Source: Roseibium aggregatum (lineage in GTDB: Bacteria; Pseudomonadota; Alphaproteobacteria; Rhizobiales; Stappiaceae). Taken from it: a stretch of DNA of 64,000 nucleotides. The notes below the pieces were generated by a model that ran no database searches, was not told the origin of the DNA, and saw only the letters and a program-made list of their open reading frames with translations. Positions 61,901 to 64,000 of this stretch are shown here, piece by piece (position 1 is the first letter of the stretch; every line of letters begins with the position of its first letter). The stretch covers positions 992,001-1,056,000 of the forward strand of contig NZ_JAEKJZ010000001.1 in the NCBI RefSeq assembly GCF_017309185.1, read 5' to 3'. The position numbers and the translations under genes were made by a program.

Positions 61901-64000
61901 GGCCCATGGAACCGGAACCGCGCTCGGCGATCCGGTCGAGATCAATGCGCTGAAATCGGCCTTCCGCTCTTTGCCGAAGACCGGGGACCGGTTTGAGGAG
62001 ACCGGCTGCGGTCTTGGTTCGGTCAAGACCAATATCGGCCATCTGGAACTCGCCGCCGGGGTTGCCGGTGTCATCAAGGTGCTCAAGCAGTTCGAGCACA
62101 AGAAGCTCGCTCCGAGCCTGCATTGCGATGAGATCAACCCTTATATCGACCTGAGCGGCAGCCCGTTTCAGATCGTGCGCGAGGCAAGGGACTGGCAGCC
62201 GGTCCGCGACCAAAACGGTGCCCCGCTGCCGCTGCGCGCGGGTGTCAGCAGCTTCGGCTTCGGCGGGGTCAACGCCCATGCCATCCTGGACGAATATCGT
62301 TCTCCGGAACGTCGCGAGACCTTTCGACCGGAGCGGGACGGCCCGGTGATCGTGGTGCTGTCCGCACGCGACACATCGCGTTTGAAGGACAGTGCCGGCA
62401 ATCTGGTCAAGGCTCTGCAATCCGGCCGCTTTGACGACGGAGATTTGGGCGATCTCGCCTTCACGCTGCAGATCGGCCGATCCGAAATGGCGGAGCGCCT
62501 GGCCGTTGTCGCCTCGAGCATCGGCGAGCTCAGCGCGCGCCTGACGACCTTCCTCGACGATGGCACCGCAAAAGGCTTCTTCCTCGGAAGCGCCGGCGAA
62601 GAGGCACAGCAACCGGAAACCTTGTCACCGGCTGCATCCCCTGATGAAATCGCGCGACACTGGGTCCTGGGCGGAAAGGTCGACTGGCAAGGCCTCAATC
62701 CCGGGCCTCACCGCCGCTTGCGACTGCCGACCTATCCTTTCGCCCGCGATGTCTACAGGGCCGGAAAAACCGTTCCGCAAGGTGCAAATTCCCAAGCGGT
62801 TCCAAACGGCTTCAAGACCCTCTTGAAGGCCGATGCCTTCTATCTGAAAGACCATCAGGTGCGGGGCAAGTGCATTCTGCCCGGCGCTATGAGCCTTGAG
62901 ATCGTCTGCAAGGCGGCGCTGGAAGAAGAGGTCGCGGTTCCGCTCCCCCTGATCCTGTCCGATGTCAGCTGGCGAAGGCCCGTGGAACCGGAAGGTGATG
63001 AGATCGCGCTCGGCGTGCGCTTCACGGATGGCGGTGATGGCAAATCCCGCTTCCGTCTGACGTTCGTGGATGGTCGGGACACCGAGTACATGCGCGGCCA
63101 GATCGAGGCCGGGACAAGGGTCGGGCGGCTTCCAGGGCTCGACATCGACAGCCTGCGAGCGACATGCGGCAAGGAGCACGATCCGGATTGGCTCTATGCC
63201 TGCTATTCCGCGCTCGGGATCGACTACGGCCCGTCCTTCCGCGCCATCAGGGAATTGCGCTCGGGCGGCACGGACGTCCTGGCACGCCTGGAAGTTCCGG
63301 CGGCGGCCGAAGGGGACGGAGAAAGTTTCCTCCTGCATCCGAGCCTCGTCGACGCCGCGTTTCATGCGGCCCTGATCGCCTTTGCTGGCGAAGATAGCGC
63401 CGTGCTGGCGCTTCCCTTCGGCGTCGACCGTTTCCAGGTGTTGCGCCCGACGGCGCGGATTGTGTGGGCGCACCTGCGCGTCCGGCCCTCGGGTGAGGGC
63501 ATCCGCAAGCTCGATATCGATCTTGCCGACGAAGACGGTGGCCTGACAGCGCGGATCGAAGGCTTTTCCCTGCGTCTGGTTCCGGATCCGGCCGGGGGAA
63601 GGCAGAGAGCCTCCACCGGTCAAAGCGGTTCCGACGGCACGGATCGGTCCGCGGTGGAGCGGTATTTCATCGATCTGATCGCACGGGAAACCGAGGTGGA
63701 GGCTTCGGCCATCTCGCTCACCGCGCCGCTCGAGGACTACGGCATCGACAGCGTGCTGATCCTGCAGCTCACCGACATACTGGAGCGCGATTTCGGGAAC
63801 CTGCCGAAGACTCTGTTCTTCGAATACCAGACGCTCGCCGCGCTGATCGGTTATTTCCGGGAAAACCACGGGCCGCGTCTTGCCGAGGTCACCGGGACAG
63901 CAGCTCCGACATCCGGCCCCACGATGCCGCTGGCTACACTAGTCGCCGTGAAGCGCGGGCCTGTGGAGACGAATGACCCGATCGCCATTATCGGGCTGGC
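52953..64000 (+). CDS. Trans-AT polyketide synthase PKS2 (N-terminal part; runs off the window)
   Basis: The reading frame starts at ATG 52953, overlapping the monooxygenase stop (ATGA), and stays open to the last base: 3682 complete codons. Domain order: ACP6; KS7-DH7-KR7-ACP7; KS8-DH8-ACP8; KS9-DH9-ACP9; start of KS10. All complete KS domains keep Cys and both His; DH7, DH8 and DH9 keep HxxxGxxxxP and the DxxxQ/H aspartate. ACP serines are S87, S1575, S2598 and S3600. No AT occurs and post-KS linkers end in YPFxxxxYW-like motifs. A low-complexity, charged linker (about residues 115-215) separates ACP6 from KS7. The chain terminus and release domain are outside the window. Confidence 0.96.
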   Translation, partial: MTSGPGDSLRARMAQLLDRELVERASARAGVRAGDGEMETPIPESEPEFGIGDRLARDVWRIAAAALRMPEDQLDPQENLANLGVDSIAITEIMVQISRHYGISVAPTTFFEAKHLDDLSTILLERYGSPIEAHYAAKDTQAEVRPDPEPMAPDEIVPVRDDPVQPEEVSREESWMRRHRAASARPTFKAETAAKSAARKSPPAQPQGAGKPQHQDKRDEAAPIAIVSMEGMFPQSPDLEAFEAHLAGGDDCIEEIPPERWDWRKVFGDPKKGAFTDVKYGGFVPGADRFDAGFFNISPREAELMDPQHRLFMECVWHLIEKGGYAPGSLAGRKIGLFLGINLLDYTDMVNRAGIMDAQQLTGLGHAFCPNRLSFLLDIHGPSEVVDTACSSSLVAIHRGVMSIRHEGCEMAIAGGSNLMLSPTQHIMFSKVGMITPDGRCKTFSKEANGYARADGVGAVLLKRLDLAERDGDPILGVIKGSVEHHGGGATSLTAPNPKAQARLIVEAHRQAGVDPRSIGLIECHGTGTPLGDPIEIEGLKLAFQELYRDWKLNPPEEPAIGLGSVKSNIGHAETAAGVAGLIKVLLAMKSGTLYRTLHCEEPNPLLELSASPFYLLQQSAPWKRRQIDGRDQPLRAGLSSFGAGGANVHLVIEEYSSAERKPSSVVRSPVVVPVSAKNEKALSEAVAQLRQAVETADLAEMACTLQTGRDAMRFRAAFVTADREDLIGRMDAFLAGDGSAAMTGAVPPGRKERSDPLDPTGREAADLANHWTSGGDVDWAALYGDDQPRRIALPGYAFQRKRYWLPETETASAPQAGSLSPRQEHPGTYRLPLTGDEVFLADHKVAGAPVLPGVAYLELVRAAAEQEGIANPLIRQVVWMAPLKVERPVEVACDLSRLDDGGARAEIFTLRDNGERLLHAQMRIAEQGDRNRGSVDLAALQEAPARHFASPAIYSVFDGMGLVYGPGHRVISDLAVKSGAGGPEVLARLDLPHFLEATLQGFSLHPSLLDGALQSAIGLALDAEGRAPQTAALPFSIEAVEILGPCEQCLWAHVRAGEAAGPGMRRMDIDLIAGDGSIRVTLRGFTTRAFEQAGEADILRFQPEWRPLKSAGTPEKPGRKIVCLTDGTVAADDLRQVLPEHDIRVLEDDSNAPLDRRYLSLAGQVMELAQAELSSGPVSIQLVLEGEPGRTPLAGLCAMFRSISREHPKIGGQVLSFASGTGAADLADHLRKADAAPSGACLKPDGNDLLMEVWDPSMSQPVQASKPWKSGGVYLITGGTGALGRLLAGEILGTTPGATVVLASRTAPDAPGSDWIAATPDLHHQTADLSDKDAVVRLVEEIRREHGKLDGVIHAAGVTRDEAFVRKTSEQLAAVLAPKVSGAVALDKAIGDAPLDFFVFYSSISGVTGNTGQADYAAANSFLDGFAEAREARRRGGLCHGRTVSIAWPFWKDGGMALDGAQEDLMRRTTGLVPMDTRTGINALYTALAGDAARVLITSGNADRIRRFVGGVFERTEAPGSPQLSTTVQPDTARSANLQRRVLASLVEAASAQLKVSGDDLDPDVELTEYGFDSIGFTQFANRLNDLFGLELTPTLFFEYPTLEGLAGYLSEAENAAMIAALGGEPETEEASLEAGPPQYTFPLAEPPKSQAFAEPQGVTEASGPRNDLVAIVGMSGQFPGAPDVEAFWDVLKEGRNTISEVPPERWDWRDYWGDPLSEPGKGNVKWGGFIEDIEAFDAPFFGVSAPEARMMDPQQRLLLTEAWRVMEDAGYAPSALAGSKTGVFIGTADTGYSRLIAEAGVKVEGYSMTGLAPSLGPNRISYFYDFHGPSVAVETACSSALIAVHRAVEAIRSGHCTAAIAGGINALLLPEAFVGFSKAGMLSPEGRCKPFSSKADGYARGEGVGLVFLKLLADAERDGDTILAVIRGSAENHGGHAASLTAPNPKAQADLIRTAYERSGIDPRTVGYIEAHGTGTPLGDPIEIEALTAAFADLDREAQSTLGPAPAQSCAIGSVKSNIGHLELAAGIAGLIKVLLQIRHGEIARSLFSEDLNPYLKLKGSPFHVAQKAETWNRATDAQGTLLPRRAGVSSFGFGGTNAHVVLQEYLSPDPSVAQSPPHDDLELIVLSAKSEAQLKEMAARLESYLSRPDLDADLADIAFTLQTARAPMEHRLAFPARSIAELSDRLKAYHTGANGPGIQSGTVKSGRKAISVLESDGPLREAAAGLVERGRADDLLALWTGGLSVDWTSVRKGRTGKRIPLPGYPFAKTHYWVGAVPPASTEKASGSDAVLTVQVDGSESYLRDHKVNGVKVLPGVMSFELLRRALEGTDFGSGAFELAGHTWTGAVSVETGPRQLQISLKKGAGEDLRYAIETTEGGGTIRHAEGVARRLKDSQAPKIDLEAVRSATKTGIDAATLYRGFEDLGLGYGPAQRAITGLWRGQGLALARLELPVEADTGLKLHPSILDGALQAVFGLPSGEAAEPALPYSARRVAVYGATAAQMWAVVRTGDRGTAIDLTDDLGNVVVRFEDFTVRRVPAPARASKEDRPPVVQVSEAERLERTLAVVTGVAARTLEVDPTTLDADTELGDFGFDSVSMTAFASRINSELGLALTPADFFEFATLARLAEHVSGDLSDEQLGFSSQDRSPPTDGETLSVAPEQPVPAAPRAHSASLDDDPIALVGLSCRFPMAEDADAFWSNLVTGRDCISRIPEDRWSWQELDGDPRQEPNKTNIHWGGFIDGVFDFDPLFFGISPREARLMDPQQRLMLTHAWKAIEDAGHSPQSLAGKKVGVFAGTSSSGYREMIGEDSGGEGYVATGAVPSVGPNRISYLLDLHGPSEPVETACSSSLVALHRAVQAIRAGDCDMALVGGVNTIITPEAHINFAKAGMLSADGRCKTFSAQANGYVRGEGAGMLFVRRLSDAERDGDPIQAVVRGTAINHGGHANSLTAPNTQAQADLLKTAYANADIDPRTVGYVEAHGTGTALGDPVEINALKSAFRSLPKTGDRFEETGCGLGSVKTNIGHLELAAGVAGVIKVLKQFEHKKLAPSLHCDEINPYIDLSGSPFQIVREARDWQPVRDQNGAPLPLRAGVSSFGFGGVNAHAILDEYRSPERRETFRPERDGPVIVVLSARDTSRLKDSAGNLVKALQSGRFDDGDLGDLAFTLQIGRSEMAERLAVVASSIGELSARLTTFLDDGTAKGFFLGSAGEEAQQPETLSPAASPDEIARHWVLGGKVDWQGLNPGPHRRLRLPTYPFARDVYRAGKTVPQGANSQAVPNGFKTLLKADAFYLKDHQVRGKCILPGAMSLEIVCKAALEEEVAVPLPLILSDVSWRRPVEPEGDEIALGVRFTDGGDGKSRFRLTFVDGRDTEYMRGQIEAGTRVGRLPGLDIDSLRATCGKEHDPDWLYACYSALGIDYGPSFRAIRELRSGGTDVLARLEVPAAAEGDGESFLLHPSLVDAAFHAALIAFAGEDSAVLALPFGVDRFQVLRPTARIVWAHLRVRPSGEGIRKLDIDLADEDGGLTARIEGFSLRLVPDPAGGRQRASTGQSGSDGTDRSAVERYFIDLIARETEVEASAISLTAPLEDYGIDSVLILQLTDILERDFGNLPKTLFFEYQTLAALIGYFRENHGPRLAEVTGTAAPTSGPTMPLATLVAVKRGPVETNDPIAIIGL
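53100..53340 (+). other. PKS2 N-terminal ACP6 (completes split module 6)
   Basis: A carrier domain with LGVDSIAITEIM, modified at S87, opens PKS2 before any KS. It is the only carrier available to KS6 of PKS1, which lacks an ACP, so it is the expected anchor of the intermediate that the monooxygenase oxidises. Confidence 0.85.
53610..57790 (+). other. PKS2 module 7: KS-DH-KR-ACP
   Basis: KS7 has C390 (VDTACSSS) with ECHGTGT and NIGHAETAAG. DH7 has H844 in DHKVAGAPVLPG and HPSLLDGALQ. KR7 (from about residue 1273) has GGTGALG, Ser/Tyr residues and TRD at the stereochemical motif. ACP7 is modified at S1575. A conjugated or isolated double bond is predicted at this extension step. Confidence 0.85.
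57950..60870 (+). other. PKS2 module 8: KS-DH-ACP without KR
   Basis: KS8 has C1839 in the variant ETACSSA. DH8 keeps H2308 (DHKVNGVKVLPG), LGYGPAQ and HPSILDGALQ, but no ketoreductase lies between it and ACP8 (S2598); the DH-ACP distance leaves no room for one. The DH therefore either works on a substrate reduced in trans, shifts a double bond, or forms a ring. Confidence 0.82.
60985..63850 (+). other. PKS2 module 9: KS-DH-ACP without KR
   Basis: KS9 has C2850 (VETACSSS). DH9 keeps H3301 (DHQVRGKCILPG), IDYGPSF and HPSLVDAAFH. ACP9 (S3600, YGIDSVLI) follows within about 120 residues of the DH, so again no KR is present. This is the second KR-less DH module in a row. Confidence 0.82.
63966..64000 (+). 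other. Start of PKS2 module 10 (KS10, cut by window)
   Basis: The last codons read ETNDPIAIIGLA, the standard opening strand of a ketosynthase, so at least one more module follows outside the window. Confidence 0.8.

Noticed and set aside
62761-62772. Third copy of CCGGAAAAACCG
   Set aside because: It lies inside PKS2 coding sequence in a linker (codons for GKTV) with no promoter context; treated as chance.
1-64000. CRISPR arrays, tRNA/rRNA genes, insertion sequences, integrases
   Set aside because: None seen; the regular repetition in the PKS genes is homologous modules, not CRISPR, and no transposase motifs were found.
30875-64000. NRPS modules or a thioesterase/release domain in the PKS genes
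   Set aside because: No condensation, adenylation or thioesterase motifs are present in the visible part; the end of the assembly line is outside the window.

Overview
The window reads as a GC-rich alphaproteobacterial chromosome segment. The mix of a TRAP binding protein, a LacI-type gluconate regulator, a polyamine ABC operon and a trans-AT polyketide cluster suggests a marine Stappiaceae-type bacterium (Roseibium/Labrenzia/Stappia). That placement is inferred from gene content and style; there is no rRNA or other taxonomic marker in the window.

Layout. (1) 1-2217: end of a TRAP transporter binding protein, gluconokinase and a divergent LacI-family repressor with an operator between them. 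(2) 2360-3879: a GyrI-like protein and a LysR regulator. (3) 4091-9521: a polyamine-type ABC importer (binding protein, ATPase, two permeases) and a gamma-aminobutyraldehyde-type dehydrogenase. (4) 9522-9941: a palindromic intergenic element and a terminator, the likely left border of the cluster. (5) 9942-64000 and beyond: a large trans-AT polyketide synthase (PKS) cluster. It holds an FkbM O-methyltransferase, four paralogous P450s, an acyl hydrolase, a phosphopantetheinyl transferase, a metallophosphoesterase, a beta-branching cassette (HMG-CoA synthase, donor ACP, Cys-to-Ser ketosynthase, crotonase), an asparagine-synthetase-like amidotransferase with its own ACP, two SyrD-like ABC exporters, an AT-ER fusion, a 6916-residue PKS, a free-standing flavin monooxygenase, and a second PKS that runs off the window end.

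Module reading. PKS1: KS-DH-KR-ACP; KS-B-ACP (dead DH fold = branching domain); KS-KR-ACP; KS-(pseudo-ACP)-MT-ACP; KS-pseudoECH-ECH-ACP-ACP; KS-dead DH (no ACP). A flavin monooxygenase follows. PKS2: ACP; KS-DH-KR-ACP; KS-DH-ACP; KS-DH-ACP; KS (cut). No module has its own AT.

How it fits together (inference). Amidotransferase and ACP make a malonamyl starter. Modules 1 and 2 turn it into a glutarimide by vinylogous branching. Module 4 adds an alpha-methyl and leaves a ketone. Module 5 receives a beta-branch from the HMG-CoA-synthase cassette on Trp-flagged tandem ACPs. Module 6 is split around a flavin monooxygenase, the arrangement known from oxygen-inserting trans-AT PKSs. O-methyltransferase plus P450s could build a methylenedioxy bridge. 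This logic resembles the sesbanimide family of glutarimide polyketides, but the product cannot be fixed from the sequence alone. The most unusual observations are an ACP-like insertion lacking the phosphopantetheine serine in the KS4 linker, P450 paralogues with a stepwise loss of the oxygen-activating acid/threonine pair, a degenerate crotonase fused beside an intact one, two successive KR-less KS-DH-ACP modules, and a C9 tract in the only phosphopantetheinyl transferase gene in the window.
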